A DNA stretch of 64,000 nucleotides, taken from Vibrio splendidus. GTDB taxonomy: Bacteria; Pseudomonadota; Gammaproteobacteria; Enterobacterales; Vibrionaceae. Position 1 is the first letter of the stretch. Each line of letters begins with the position of its first letter. The stretch is from assembly GCF_024347615.1 (NCBI RefSeq), contig NZ_AP025508.1, positions 3,410,001-3,474,000 of the forward strand. Direction: 5' to 3'. Under the pieces are notes generated by a model. That model was not told the origin of the DNA. It ran no database searches and worked only from the letters and a program-made list of their open reading frames with translations. Shown one piece after another: positions 1 through 8,371 of the stretch. The position numbers and the translations under genes were made by a program.

Positions 1-429
1 ATCAACCAAGGGTTTCCACCTTAGCCCAGATTCCAATTCCCGATACCCAACTTCGGAAACTCTCAACTCATCGCGCTATAACTCATTCGTCCCACATAAC
101 CGCGACACCAAGCCAAGACGAATTCAGTTCACCACCAACTCCATGCCAAGATGGTTATTTTTTAGACAAAATAGGACGCCACGCTATAAGTAATTACTGT
201 GTAGGTTTCGTGTCCGGTTAAGGAACCACCATTCGCTAACCTAACTTCTCGCCCAAATTCATACGTGATTCATGCTGTAATGGGTTCTAGCCTTGGTATT
301 ACCGAGTCTAATATGAATATCAACCCATGAACTTAGGGCTGGTTTCGAGAGTTTCAGTGGTGGTGATTGGAATTGATGGGGTTGAGAGGGATGATGGGGT
401 TATGAGCATCTATCACTAATTGGAACTAT
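1..429. other. left-edge non-coding DNA
   Basis: No convincing reading frame is seen on either strand. The stretch is AT-rich with many in-frame stops. Its only recognisable structure is a stem-loop element near 174-219, listed separately, whose right arm matches three others downstream. Confidence 0.5.
174..219. repeat. dispersed stem-loop element, copy 1 (degenerate)
   Basis: The right arm reads GTAGGTTTCGTGTCC and matches the right arm of the copies at 1056, 4363 and 13372 (consensus TTAGGnnTnGTGTCC). The left arm begins with GGAC but is otherwise decayed. This is the weakest copy of the family and was recognised only through the others. Confidence 0.4.
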
Positions 430-576
430 CTAGTTATGTTTCTCGTACAGCTTAGCCTCAAAAGCATTAGCCTTAACCTCAATCTCGTTACGTTCTTGGT
501 GCAGGAGAGCTAATTTAGCTTGGTCTGATTCTATTTTTATCTCAGCATTGAGTTTGTCTAGGTATTGGGCTAAGGA
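430..576 (-). pseudogene. C-terminal remnant of a coiled-coil protein
   Basis: On the minus strand a 48-codon open frame runs from a TAA at 577-579 to a TAG at 430-432, with no usable start codon. It encodes a Leu/Glu/Lys-rich heptad-like helix (QYLDKLNAEIKIES, then LLHQERNEIEVKANAFEAKL). The amphipathic pattern looks like the tail of a coiled-coil protein whose front has been lost, so it is read as a relic. The family is not recognised, and chance cannot be excluded at this length. Confidence 0.3.
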
Positions 577-632
577 TTAGATATTCTTCATCGGAATCAT
601 TTCTATATGACTTTGGTTGCTGAATGTAAGAT

Positions 633-666
633 AAAAAAATAGCACTACTCATGAACGAAGTAGTGC
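633..666 (-). terminator. Rho-independent terminator
   Basis: GCACTACT and AGTAGTGC pair perfectly around a 9-nt loop. On the minus strand the hairpin is followed by a TATTTTTTTATC tail. No gene upstream of it could be supported. Confidence 0.6.
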
Positions 667-820
667 CTATGCAATAAATCGATAGGTATCTTTTACGCAA
701 GAAAGGATTTAGATGTAAATAGGAGCATTTACATATTCTATTGAAACATGGTACGACTTGATAATTTGAATTTTTATTGTTTATTTTCAACAGCTTGTAT
801 TTTTAATTTATCCCAGAAAT

Positions 821-847
821 GAAAAAGCCACCTCCGAAGAGATGGCT
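821..847 (-). terminator. Rho-independent terminator
   Basis: On the minus strand the stem AGCCAtCTC / GAGgTGGCT closes a TTCG tetraloop and is followed by TTTTTC, a textbook shape. The gene it once served is not visible. Confidence 0.65.
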
Positions 848-1055
848 ATTCAAGTATATCGAAACAGCAAGTATTCAAATCCATTTGAAATGAACTATTC
901 TCACAAAGCAGTCACGCACAGTAAGATAAACAACATGTTTCGTTGATTAATTTACATCACCCCAGTTAAGGCACAACGTTTGACTTATAGAAATTAAATA
1001 CCAATTCAAAAAATCACATACCATTGGTCAATATCTTATCAATTAAGTGAAGCAT

Positions 1056-1113
1056 AACCGGAAAACGGCCAAAATCCCTATTAGTAACTCTTATTTAGGG
1101 TTTGTGTCCGGTT
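1056..1113. repeat. dispersed stem-loop element, copy 2
   Basis: Outer arms AACCGGA / TCCGGTT are perfect. Inner arms around TCCCTA / TAGGG also pair. The right half TTTAGGGTTTGTGTCC is the family consensus. It lies just before the first gene of the 1.2-4.2 kb stretch. Confidence 0.5.
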
Positions 1114-1218
1114 CGCGGATGTGGGGATATTCACGATAGATTTACCCCCGGATGATGGTATAAAAAGCTTTAGTTAGTTAAAATTAATATATCTTTTCCA
1201 TACCTATGCGTAGCTGTT

Positions 1219-1512
1219 ATGAAAAAATATAAAGAAAATTCTACATCTGACGATACCAATCAAACTAGGTTAAAAGAATTAACTCGCTGGAGTAAGCATG
1301 CGAGGTCTAGAGAGCGCACCAATTACAATACAAGTAATGTCATCAACCATCAGCCCAAAATATCAAAAGAGCGCCTCAACCAAGCTCTCTTAGACTATAC
1401 ATCAGGCAATTTTCAATCTAAAGAAGAGGTAGCGATAAAGCACAAAATATCAACACAAACCTTAATTAAATATGCAAGACTGCGGGACGTTGTCAACGTA
1501 TCCTTTATTTAA
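1219..1512 (+). CDS. small HTH-like hypothetical protein
   Basis: A 97-residue basic protein. The first half is polar and probably disordered. Residues 50-90 (starting RLNQALLDYTSGNFQSKEEV) look like a helix-turn-helix of the kind found in transposase-associated or Psq-type proteins: a helix, a short turn, then VAIKHKISTQTLIKYARLR as a plausible recognition helix. No strong Shine-Dalgarno sequence precedes the ATG. It stands alone, 230 bases before the next gene on the same strand. A small DNA-binding protein is an inference from this pattern. Confidence 0.5.
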   Translation: MKKYKENSTSDDTNQTRLKELTRWSKHARSRERTNYNTSNVINHQPKISKERLNQALLDYTSGNFQSKEEVAIKHKISTQTLIKYARLRDVVNVSFI

Positions 1513-1740
1513 AAAGTAGCTGAGAGCGTTGAGGGGGACTATCTACACAAGATGCTTGTGACTTACCTTGAGAAGTATTTGAAAACGTTACAGTACAAAA
1601 AGTGAAAGGTAATGACATAGAAGTGTAACGAGCACTTGCTCGCTCTCGCTTCAAAATATGCAATTAAGTGATCTTTTATTGTACAAATTAGAGCGACTCT
1701 TTCTGTTAAACTGATTTTTTACCGAAAATAAACGCTCGCT

Positions 1741-2337
1741 ATGAATCAAAACCTTCAACACTACTACATGCTTGAGAAGCTAGTAACGAACTCCTTAACC
1801 GCTTTGTACCTCGAAATTTCAACCCAGAAAGGTTATTGGACGGTCAAGAAAAGAAACGATTACTTAATCAAGTTCTTAAAATCTCGAAGCAAAATGCCCA
1901 AATTTACGGTATGTAAAAAAGACATCAAGGCAATGCTAGTGGTAGGCAGGAACGCTAAGGGGAATCTCGAAAAGAAGCTATGGGAACTGAATCAGATCAG
2001 CCTTAACTACAAAGCAAACCTAACTCAAGCTGACGAGCTCTACATACTGCTGACAGATTTGTTCGAACAATACCAGTTTCCATCCTTGCTTGAACAAGGC
2101 AGTAACCAAAGAGAAACCGATGTAATCTATATGAAAGAAAAAAGATTAAAGCAAGGGTTTGATGAAAACAATAAGCAAATTAAACCTTTAACGATAACCG
2201 TTAAAACAGCTAGATTAAAAGAGCTTATTGACGCTGTACAAGCTAAAGGAACATATCGTGTTGAGGTCGAAAGCGAGGATGAACAAGGTACAGTTCAATT
2301 ACTAATACATAGAAGTAATCATTATTCACAAGACTAA
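1741..2337 (+). CDS. DUF2913-like protein of unknown function
   Basis: A 198-residue soluble protein with no signal peptide or membrane segment. The first 80 residues resemble the DUF2913 family of vibrios: a helix with LVTNSLTALYLE, a basic stretch RNDYLIKFLKSR, then CKKDIKAMLVVGR followed by GNLEKKLWEL. The C-terminal part is not recognised. DUF2913 proteins have no known function and occur in mobile DNA and integron-rich regions. The assignment is from memory of the family and is moderate. The gene is preceded by 228 bases of AT-rich DNA and is probably transcribed alone. Confidence 0.55.
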   Translation: MNQNLQHYYMLEKLVTNSLTALYLEISTQKGYWTVKKRNDYLIKFLKSRSKMPKFTVCKKDIKAMLVVGRNAKGNLEKKLWELNQISLNYKANLTQADELYILLTDLFEQYQFPSLLEQGSNQRETDVIYMKEKRLKQGFDENNKQIKPLTITVKTARLKELIDAVQAKGTYRVEVESEDEQGTVQLLIHRSNHYSQD

Positions 2338-2401
2338 ATAATTTAAACATAATGAATCATATTTCATGTAGCCAGTTGAATCGAGGATAAACTATTTAAG
2401 G

Positions 2402-2560
2402 TTACCTGAAGAGGTTATTTATAAAATTCAATTCATCTTCTGACACCAATGCTTCCCCGGAACTTTTCTCATTTAACTTCAGCTCAATTTCGCGCTTTAG
2501 CACCACAAGCTCTTTATTCGACAAATTATCAAGGGCTTTCTTAACTGAATCAATCAACAT
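2402..2560 (-). CDS. 52-residue hypothetical protein
   Basis: A short frame starts at ATG 2558-2560 (MLIDSVKKALDNLSN...) and ends ...NNLFR at TAA 2402-2404. It is strongly helical with a charged heptad-like middle (KELVVLKREIELKLNEK), which is not random-looking. A purine-rich AAAGGA lies about 12 bases upstream, and a TATATAA-like box precedes that. It converges on the DUF2913-like gene. Function unknown; it might be a small regulator or an antitoxin-like helix protein, but nothing specific supports that. Confidence 0.4.
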   Translation of the reverse strand: MLIDSVKKALDNLSNKELVVLKREIELKLNEKSSGEALVSEDELNFINNLFR

Positions 2561-3006
2561 TATTACACAGTATCCTTTGGTCTCTTCTTATATAAATTGA
2601 GCTAACAACGACCACCGCCTTACAGCACAGCGTTTACCTGTGAAGGGGTGTAATTATACTCTTAATATTTTCACAGCCACGTAAGGAAAAGGTTGAAAAT
2701 AAAACCTTAAATTTCAAAACAAGTTGCATGAGCATAGGAGTGTAACGAGGTAAATGCGATTCGTAGTTATGGGGTAGGGTCTATAACTACTGTTGTTGGT
2801 GGGTTAAGAGCTAAATCTTAGAAACAGTCTTTAGCAATGTATATTGCTGTCGTTATTACAACAGTATCACTAGTCTAATCAAAACGGCTAAAGCATTGAA
2901 ATATAACCAAAGAATGACAGCAATCGTTCCACTCACTGCTACCACCAGTTCTGAAATAGAAAGCCAGACCCCTTACGGAATCTGGCTCTGTAAGTGTTGC
3001 GCGATA
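2561..3006. other. non-coding stretch
   Basis: No frame of interest on either strand. Near its right end is the terminator of the following minus-strand gene (2952-2987). Confidence 0.5.
2952..2987 (-). terminator. terminator of the 3007-3333 gene
   Basis: AGCCAGA / TCTGGCT form a perfect 7-bp stem, and the minus strand continues TTTCTATTTC. It sits just after the stop of the minus-strand gene. Confidence 0.6.
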
Positions 3007-3333
3007 CTACGCTACTAGTTTTCCAGTATGTTCTCGGTTGTACTCTTCTAGCATGGAAACTGCTTCTTCAGCCTCGATAGGATGGAAAATCAATGTCATA
3101 TTGACCATTGGGTACTTACGCACTAACCATGATATGAGTGGCAACATACGTGGCGTTACAGGCAGTTTAGATTCCAGTAGCTTACGTCCCTTCGAATTAG
3201 CCAAATCTTGTTTAGTGACACCTTCAATACCGTCAGCTTCAAACATAGCGACCATCTTATCGTAATGACCTCGTGGAGCGCGTTTTGGTGCTTCTGGTAG
3301 TCCCCATTTGCCCTGAGTGATAGCTCGTAACAT
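3007..3333 (-). CDS. hypothetical protein downstream of nuclease relic
   Basis: An unrecognised, basic 108-residue protein (MLRAITQGKWGLPEAP...). A longer frame begins at 3354, but the ATG at 3331-3333 is preceded by AAGG at a good distance, so the shorter start is preferred. It begins 15 bases after the stop of the broken nuclease gene on the same strand and is followed by a clear terminator, so the two probably formed one transcript. The sequence has short helices and a hydrophobic segment (MLPLISWLV, too short and interrupted for a membrane anchor). Function unknown; it may be a partner of the nuclease or itself a fragment. Confidence 0.5.
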   Translation of the reverse strand: MLRAITQGKWGLPEAPKRAPRGHYDKMVAMFEADGIEGVTKQDLANSKGRKLLESKLPVTPRMLPLISWLVRKYPMVNMTLIFHPIEAEEAVSMLEEYNREHTGKLVA

Positions 3334-3347
3334 CTGTACCTTGAATA

Positions 3348-4156
3348 TCAACAATCACAGGTGTAACGACACTTCGGATAAGTTGAGCAGCCATAGAAGC
3401 TCTTACCTGAATTAACGCCCCTTTTAGCAACACGCATCACAAGCTTAGATTGGCAACTAGGACAAACTCTATGTTGAACAGCTGACACGGCCTCAGACTC
3501 AGGTATTACTGGTTTATCCAGAAAACTACGTCCAACTTCGACCATGTGGACCAGTTCACTACCGTTAACCAACCACAAGCGCTTATCGACAGCGAAGGCA
3601 ATCGCTTCTGAAGTAAAGTCGCCTGATGTAACAATAATCATCTTACTGGCATTGTTAGCGACCATACTCTTAGAACTTGTACGCCTACTTTACGTGCCTT
3701 CCAGTGCTTACATTGTACAAGACTTAACTCCCCTTCTTTCGTCAGCCAAATATCAACACCACCATCGGGCTTCTGAGAGAAAGATTGTTTGACCTTATAT
3801 CCTTGAAATTTAAAGTACTCACCAATGTAACTTTCAAACTCAATCCAACTTAAGTCATTCAACGGTGAAGTGTTCTTGCGAACTTTAATTTGAGAACTTG
3901 TCGTTAGATAACTTTGCTTTCTTTTGTACTGTTTAAAGAAAGCTATCGGCGCAGGGAGTAAAAATAGAAAGGTAAAATAGGGGGCCATCAAAGGAAGGTT
4001 GGGAGCCATAGCGTTAAAGATAAAATTATCACTGCTAGCTGCTAAGCTAGGTAATAGATATGAGAGCCCTAGGTATATAACACCAGCGAGCAACACACTA
4101 AGCCACCATGGAGCATCCATTAAGCGCCATATAATTCCATCTTTACGTCGTGCCAT
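3348..4156 (-). pseudogene. frameshifted Mrr-like restriction endonuclease with zinc finger
   Basis: Two minus-strand frames together make one protein. The first (3638-4156) has two membrane helices near residues 17-37 and 55-75, then the nuclease core DGGVDIWL ... SLVQCKHWK, a PD-(D/E)xK signature of the Mrr_cat fold. The second (3348-3665) continues with NNASKMIIVTSGDFTSEAIAFA, the usual next block of that fold, and ends with a topoisomerase-type C4 zinc finger (CPSC ... CSTYPKC). At the junction near 3665 the expected residues between VQVLR and MVANN are missing and the frame changes, which fits a short deletion. It was probably a membrane-anchored DNA-cleaving defence protein and is now inactive unless the two halves can work separately. 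Confidence 0.7.
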
Positions 4157-4362
4157 TTAACTCTCTACCAATAAGCATTTGAGTGCATTAAAACACAAAT
4201 GATAGATAGTGAGAATAATAAATAGCTCCCGGCGCCCTGCACCAAATTAGTGCCACCTAACCCCCGAATTGGATTAGGCTGTTCATAACACGTTTACAAG
4301 GGCTCAAAGACGGATCAAGACATCTTATCCTGCTAGATGTGTTAGCAAAATCATCGCTAAAA

Positions 4363-4406
4363 TGGACACCAAACCTAACAGATAATCTAATTAGGCTTCG
4401 TGTCCA
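4363..4406. repeat. dispersed stem-loop element, copy 3
   Basis: Arms TGGACAC / GTGTCCA are perfect and the inner AAACCTAA / TTAGGCTT nearly so. This is the cleanest copy of the family. It lies 20 bases beyond the 3' end of the HTH repressor gene and marks the left end of the replication-like module. Confidence 0.6.
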
Positions 4407-4425
4407 CTTACATGCAAACTCGCGT

Positions 4426-5016
4426 CTACTCTTTCGCTCTATCTTCAACGAACGCTTCATCCCACAAGCCGCCCCGTAACTCAACATCCTCTACATGACC
4501 AAACTTGTCAGCAAACAAAACCGTGGCATGTAACTCATGCTCTTGTCTTTTAGCTGAGATTTGTTGATCTGTTAGGTCTTTATATTGCTTTAAGCTCTTT
4601 TGTTCACGTGTCCACTTGTTATTCAGAGCCGTCGCCTTTTCCTCAATCCAGTTTTTTTTGCGCATTGCATCTTGTTCAATTGGCAATGCTTCCGTCACGA
4701 CTTGATACCCCGCACCTATTAGATCTTTCTTCATGTGGTCTATATAGGTAAAAAGCTCCCCTAATGAAAGCCCCTTGGCTTCACACAAGGTATGAAGCTG
4801 CGCGATGTTAAATGCCGAACTACCACTTTCCAGACGAGAATAAAACGCACCTTTAACGCCAAGTAAATCGGCATATTCTGCTTGTTTGGTTTTAGTTTTA
4901 ACTCTTTTCGTTAAACCCATACCCAACACAAAATCGCAGCCATACATTCTTAGATCTTTTACCGCTTCTGATATCAGCGTAAAGATACTTACTTTTCCTA
5001 CGACCTTTGACTTCAT
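4426..5016 (-). CDS. HTH (XRE-like) repressor with helical tail
   Basis: A 196-residue protein whose residues 43-90 form a lambda-repressor-like helix-turn-helix (KQAEYADLLGVKGAFYSRLE ... LHTLCEAKGLSLGELF). The remaining 100 residues are charged and helical with no known domain. It is transcribed away from the operon that starts at 5156, and the 140-base gap holds a good promoter. That divergent layout is the classic one for a phage-like or plasmid-like repressor that controls the replication operon and itself. The region upstream of the HTH may mean the true start is M24 or M33 rather than M1. The role as repressor is inferred from position. Confidence 0.7.
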   Translation of the reverse strand: MKSKVVGKVSIFTLISEAVKDLRMYGCDFVLGMGLTKRVKTKTKQAEYADLLGVKGAFYSRLESGSSAFNIAQLHTLCEAKGLSLGELFTYIDHMKKDLIGAGYQVVTEALPIEQDAMRKKNWIEEKATALNNKWTREQKSLKQYKDLTDQQISAKRQEHELHATVLFADKFGHVEDVELRGGLWDEAFVEDRAKE

Positions 5017-5077
5017 ACTTGCCTCTCTAACTCAGAATTGAAATTTTAACGCTGCGGGAATTTTTTTCAATTATTTA

Positions 5078-5107
5078 TTGACATAACTGAGCTACAAGTC
5101 GTAATCT
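5078..5107 (+). promoter_or_regulatory. promoter of the replication-like operon
   Basis: TTGACA at 5078-5083 is followed after 18 bases by TAATCT at 5102-5107. It reads toward the operon beginning at 5156 and lies in the divergent gap with the HTH repressor, a sensible place for repression. A second possible -10 (TATAAT) lies about 25 bases further on. Confidence 0.5.
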
Positions 5108-5155
5108 TTACCTGAAAAGCTTACCCTATAGTTATAATTTCAAGTAGAGAATAAT

Positions 5156-5794
5156 ATGAATGACATTCTAAAAACTATGGTTACGGATGAAGACAACTCT
5201 AACCAAGAGTACCTCTTGCACGGCAAACGCATAGCCTATGTTGCGGCTTGCTTAGCTTACAACCGTAAAGAATTACCACTGCATTGGGTTCGTTTGTTTA
5301 CGGAAAATGAGGATCTCTCTTACGGTGATGGAGGGGGAACACCTATTGCCGTCATGACGGTACAACGCGTAGCAGAATATGAAAACAAAGGCGATGAACA
5401 CATTGAATTCTATTTCAATGAAAAATTACATTTAGCCTCTAACACCATTAGCCGTGAAGGCGACGTGTTAACCATTGATACCGTTCATCAATTAGGTCAC
5501 GCAAGAAAGATATTTACCTGCACACATGACTTAAGCACCACTCAAAGCATACCTAATTCAATTTATGAGGCAGTGGGCTACGCAAGTAAAGATCTGCCTT
5601 TTTACCACCCGCATGCCATCGAATTCTTTTGTGCCTCCACTTTTTCATTGGCCAGCGAATGCTTCGACTATGTTGATTTTGCTGATGGTCAGTCATTTTA
5701 CTTTGATGCTGAACGTGCATTAACCAATGATTTCTCCCAATCAGATTCGTGGGAGCACCTGATTGATGCGCTAGAACCGATTGATACGCCTTAA
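5156..5794 (+). CDS. hypothetical protein, first gene of replication-like operon
   Basis: A 212-residue acidic soluble protein (starts MNDILKTMVTDEDN) with no recognisable domain, signal peptide or membrane segment. AGAG lies a few bases before the ATG. It heads a same-strand run of four genes with gaps of 59, -1 and 50 bases, so it is almost certainly co-transcribed with the Cys4 protein, helicase and polymerase. Position suggests a replication accessory or initiator role, but no motif supports this. The acidic composition would also fit a DNA-mimic or protein-interaction role. The family is not recognised. Confidence 0.6.
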   Translation: MNDILKTMVTDEDNSNQEYLLHGKRIAYVAACLAYNRKELPLHWVRLFTENEDLSYGDGGGTPIAVMTVQRVAEYENKGDEHIEFYFNEKLHLASNTISREGDVLTIDTVHQLGHARKIFTCTHDLSTTQSIPNSIYEAVGYASKDLPFYHPHAIEFFCASTFSLASECFDYVDFADGQSFYFDAERALTNDFSQSDSWEHLIDALEPIDTP

Positions 5795-5853
5795 CGCCTT
5801 AACCACTCAAACAGAAAAAACTTCCTTTAAAAACTAGATAGAGAATAAGAAAC

Positions 5854-6480
5854 ATGACAACTGAACAAAAAACAATAAGCAATCATGGGCGCAACCAGAA
5901 AGGCACACATGAAGATATCTTTGGGCCTGATGCTGCTAACCTGCCCACATACGCTCAACCAGATTTCCTCTTTAACACCCGTTTGAACGAGGATGGATGT
6001 ACGATCTCTTTCGTGATGAATACTTTTGAAAAAGTGTTCTTCCATTACCTAGACACACCTGAATTTAAAGGTTTTGCGCAATGCAATGGCTGCAAGGATT
6101 GCTCGCTATGCGAGGCAGGCATTAAGCTAGACCATCGCATTTTGACACCGGTGTATAACTTCTTCGAAGGACGCATGGAAGTTCTGGCTATTCCACCAGC
6201 AATGAAGCCAACATCTCTAGCTCCGCAGCTAAAGCCGTTATTTAGCAAGAGTGGCCTGATGATTAGCATCACGAAAAATGGCTACCAGTACGAAGTGACT
6301 TCAGCTGATATCATGGAAGGTATGGGCATCGACGGCGATAAGGTATTGGCATTTAAAAATGCCTACGACAATAACGAGTTTTCGCTAGCAGACATCTACG
6401 AAATAAAAAGCAACGAAGAGCTTGAAGACATTTCGCAAATTAAGACACGCCTATTCCTGAAGCGTGGCCGCGCAGCCTAA
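5854..6480 (+). CDS. Cys4 protein, possible ssDNA-binding protein
   Basis: A 208-residue protein with an evenly spaced cysteine cluster at residues 77, 80, 83 and 86 (CNGCKDCSLC), able to hold zinc or an Fe-S centre, followed by HRILTPVYNFFEGRMEVLAIPP, which has the beta-strand pattern of an OB-fold-like core. The tail is acidic in part (SNEELEDISQ) but ends basic (LFLKRGRAA). A zinc-containing single-strand DNA binder in the style of phage gp32 would fit its place directly before helicase and polymerase genes. This is inference: no strict family match was recognised. Its TAA overlaps the helicase ATG (TAATG), which implies translational coupling. Confidence 0.55.
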   Translation: MTTEQKTISNHGRNQKGTHEDIFGPDAANLPTYAQPDFLFNTRLNEDGCTISFVMNTFEKVFFHYLDTPEFKGFAQCNGCKDCSLCEAGIKLDHRILTPVYNFFEGRMEVLAIPPAMKPTSLAPQLKPLFSKSGLMISITKNGYQYEVTSADIMEGMGIDGDKVLAFKNAYDNNEFSLADIYEIKSNEELEDISQIKTRLFLKRGRAA

Positions 6481-8321
6481 TGACTGGTGACAACCAACTG
6501 ATTGACGAGGCTGAGGGCCTCGTTAACTTCAGACTTAAAGAAAGCGCTGAGGTTATTCTTCAGCACTGCCTAGAGCACCAGAACGTTGTCGTTAACTGGC
6601 AAGTTGGTGTCGGTAAGTCCTATAACATGGATCAAGTGCTCGAAGCAGCCATTCGACAAGGCCAATACGATCTTGTGATTGTCATGGCTCCTACCCGTAA
6701 GATCATCGATGAGCGTAAGATCATCGATGAGCGTAAGTTCATCGTAAACCCTCCTAATGACATTGAAGTTATCAATATCCGCCCACGTCCAGTCAACCTG
6801 TGCGGCGAAGAACGCAACAAAGTATGGCAATCTTATGAAGCAAGGAATTTAAGTCACCTTGGTAAACGTCACTGCTGTGATTTGTGTCCTAAGCGCTCAG
6901 AGTGCTTCTGGCCTAGCCAATATGGGAAAGACCTGCAAGGTAAGCAGGTAGTGTTTGCAACCCAAACGCACCTTGAGCGAAACCCGTACTTCATTACTCA
7001 TGTAAAACAGCAATCTAACGCTAGGAAAGTGCTGGTCATATTTGATGAAGCCAATGTCAGCCTAGCTAATTATAGCCGTACTCTTACCGTAAGCTCTATT
7101 CGCCAACTCATGGAAGCAACGAGTAAATCAGATGTATCAAGCAAGCATAAATCAGTTATTAGTCACTATTTAAGCTGTCTACTAGATGCACCTAGTGAAG
7201 ATTTACAAGATAAAAACGCTTGGCACTTCCCTCGCCTAAGCACTAATGACATGACGCAGATCTTAACCATTGGCGACGAGATCTTTGGTGATTCATTCCA
7301 CAACATCATTTACGACTTACAAGCTTTTGGCGATTCCAGTGCTGAATCTCGCGAGAAATTACCGAACGGTGATATCCGCTTTCCCGCATCTCCTTTGACC
7401 TCTACAAGTGATGTACTGCTCTACAGTGGTACCAGCCACCTATCCATTTTAAAGATGCGGTTAGGTATTGATTTCTACTCACCTTACGACAATTACGAGT
7501 TTAAAGGTGAAGGGACGACTTGGTTGAATCTTGCTTCCGCTACGGGTGCTAGTTCTAATTTCATTAAGAACGCACCACAAATCTTAGACGCATTCACGCA
7601 GCTAACAATACTACGCATACGTGAAGGTAAACGAATTCTACTTGTCTCGAAAAAATCTCATGTTGGCTACTGCGTGAAAGCAATGAACCAGATGTTAGTA
7701 GAACAAGGTGTAAACGATATCCGTGTAGTTCACGGTGAGCATTACGTGGAGAATCCCGATATAACATTGGTTCCTGTCATCCACTATGGCGTGATTGGTA
7801 TTAACCAGTTTGAAGAGTTTGATTGTTGCTATTGCCTTAACAGCTACTACGTGAAGCAAGGAACGCTCAGTGATTCAATACAAGACCTTCGGGCTGATAG
7901 TGAGCGAATTGATGTAGCAATTACATACTCGAAAAAGCCACGTCGTCGCTATGGCGTCGTGGCTGATGATAAATACCGATTTACAGATGTAGCCGAGGTA
8001 GTGAACCCAATGCTACAAACCCTAGAAATGGGTTGTGTCATTCAAGCTGTGGGCCGTGTACGTCCATTCACTAAGACTCGTGAAGTTATTACCTTTCAGA
8101 GCAATGACCCTTTAGGTACGACTTACGACAAAGAGTTCTCGAACTTAGCAGAATTGCGCAAGCACTTCGGACTAGCGACCAAGCGTACACGTAGCAGTCA
8201 TTCTACGGCTGATAATGTTAGAGCTCTCAGCGCCAAAAGCCTCAAACAAGCTGAAATAGCAGAGCAGTTGGGTATCAGTGTGCGCACTGTCCGCCGCCAT
8301 CAATCCAATATGAAAGCCTGA
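6480..8321 (+). CDS. SF2-like helicase with Cys cluster and C-terminal HTH
   Basis: A 613-residue ATPase. Walker A is GVGKS at residues 43-47, a motif Ia-like MAPTR at 69-73, and a DEAD-type Walker B FDEAN at 188-192. Between them are cysteines at about 108, 132, 133, 136 and 142 (HCCDLCPKRSEC), the position where XPD/DinG helicases carry their Fe-S domain. A helicase C-terminal region with QAVGRVRPF (motif VI-like) is near residue 525. The last 30 residues form a helix-turn-helix (QAEIAEQLGISVRTVRRH). Translation is coupled to the previous gene. It probably unwinds DNA for the polymerase encoded next. An 18-bp tandem duplication lies in motif Ia. Confidence 0.75.
   Translation: MTGDNQLIDEAEGLVNFRLKESAEVILQHCLEHQNVVVNWQVGVGKSYNMDQVLEAAIRQGQYDLVIVMAPTRKIIDERKIIDERKFIVNPPNDIEVINIRPRPVNLCGEERNKVWQSYEARNLSHLGKRHCCDLCPKRSECFWPSQYGKDLQGKQVVFATQTHLERNPYFITHVKQQSNARKVLVIFDEANVSLANYSRTLTVSSIRQLMEATSKSDVSSKHKSVISHYLSCLLDAPSEDLQDKNAWHFPRLSTNDMTQILTIGDEIFGDSFHNIIYDLQAFGDSSAESREKLPNGDIRFPASPLTSTSDVLLYSGTSHLSILKMRLGIDFYSPYDNYEFKGEGTTWLNLASATGASSNFIKNAPQILDAFTQLTILRIREGKRILLVSKKSHVGYCVKAMNQMLVEQGVNDIRVVHGEHYVENPDITLVPVIHYGVIGINQFEEFDCCYCLNSYYVKQGTLSDSIQDLRADSERIDVAITYSKKPRRRYGVVADDKYRFTDVAEVVNPMLQTLEMGCVIQAVGRVRPFTKTREVITFQSNDPLGTTYDKEFSNLAELRKHFGLATKRTRSSHSTADNVRALSAKSLKQAEIAEQLGISVRTVRRHQSNMKA
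6696..6731 (+). repeat. 18-bp in-frame tandem duplication in the helicase gene
   Basis: CGTAAGATCATCGATGAG occurs twice without interruption and adds a second RKIIDE to the protein just after motif Ia. A third, diverged partial unit (CGTAAGTTCATCG) follows. The perfect identity points to a recent slippage event. Confidence 0.85.
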
Positions 8322-8371
8322 CTCCATTAACTATGGGGGAATAATTCCCCCCTCTTACGAGGATTATACAA

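Larger units (their letters stand above)
577..1218. other. non-coding stretch with two minus-strand terminators
   Basis: An 82-codon minus-strand frame at 542-790 spans a terminator hairpin and has a biased, uninformative composition, so it is not accepted. The stretch holds two terminators (633-666 and 821-847) and a stem-loop repeat (1056-1113). Two terminators with no obvious gene suggest lost genes or small RNAs read leftward. Confidence 0.4.

Noticed and set aside
542..790. 82-codon minus-strand frame
   Set aside because: It contains a terminator hairpin (633-666) and has no coding character.
4257..4330. An attC-like stretch (ATTAGGCTGTTCATAACACG followed by CAAGGGCTCAAAG) resembling vibrio integron sites
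   Set aside because: Only the left half recalls a VCR; the right core GTTRRRY and the paired arms are not seen, so it is not called an integron site.
4257..4487. 76-codon minus-strand frame across the HTH gene end
   Set aside because: Overlaps the real HTH gene and the stem-loop copy 3; no coding pattern.
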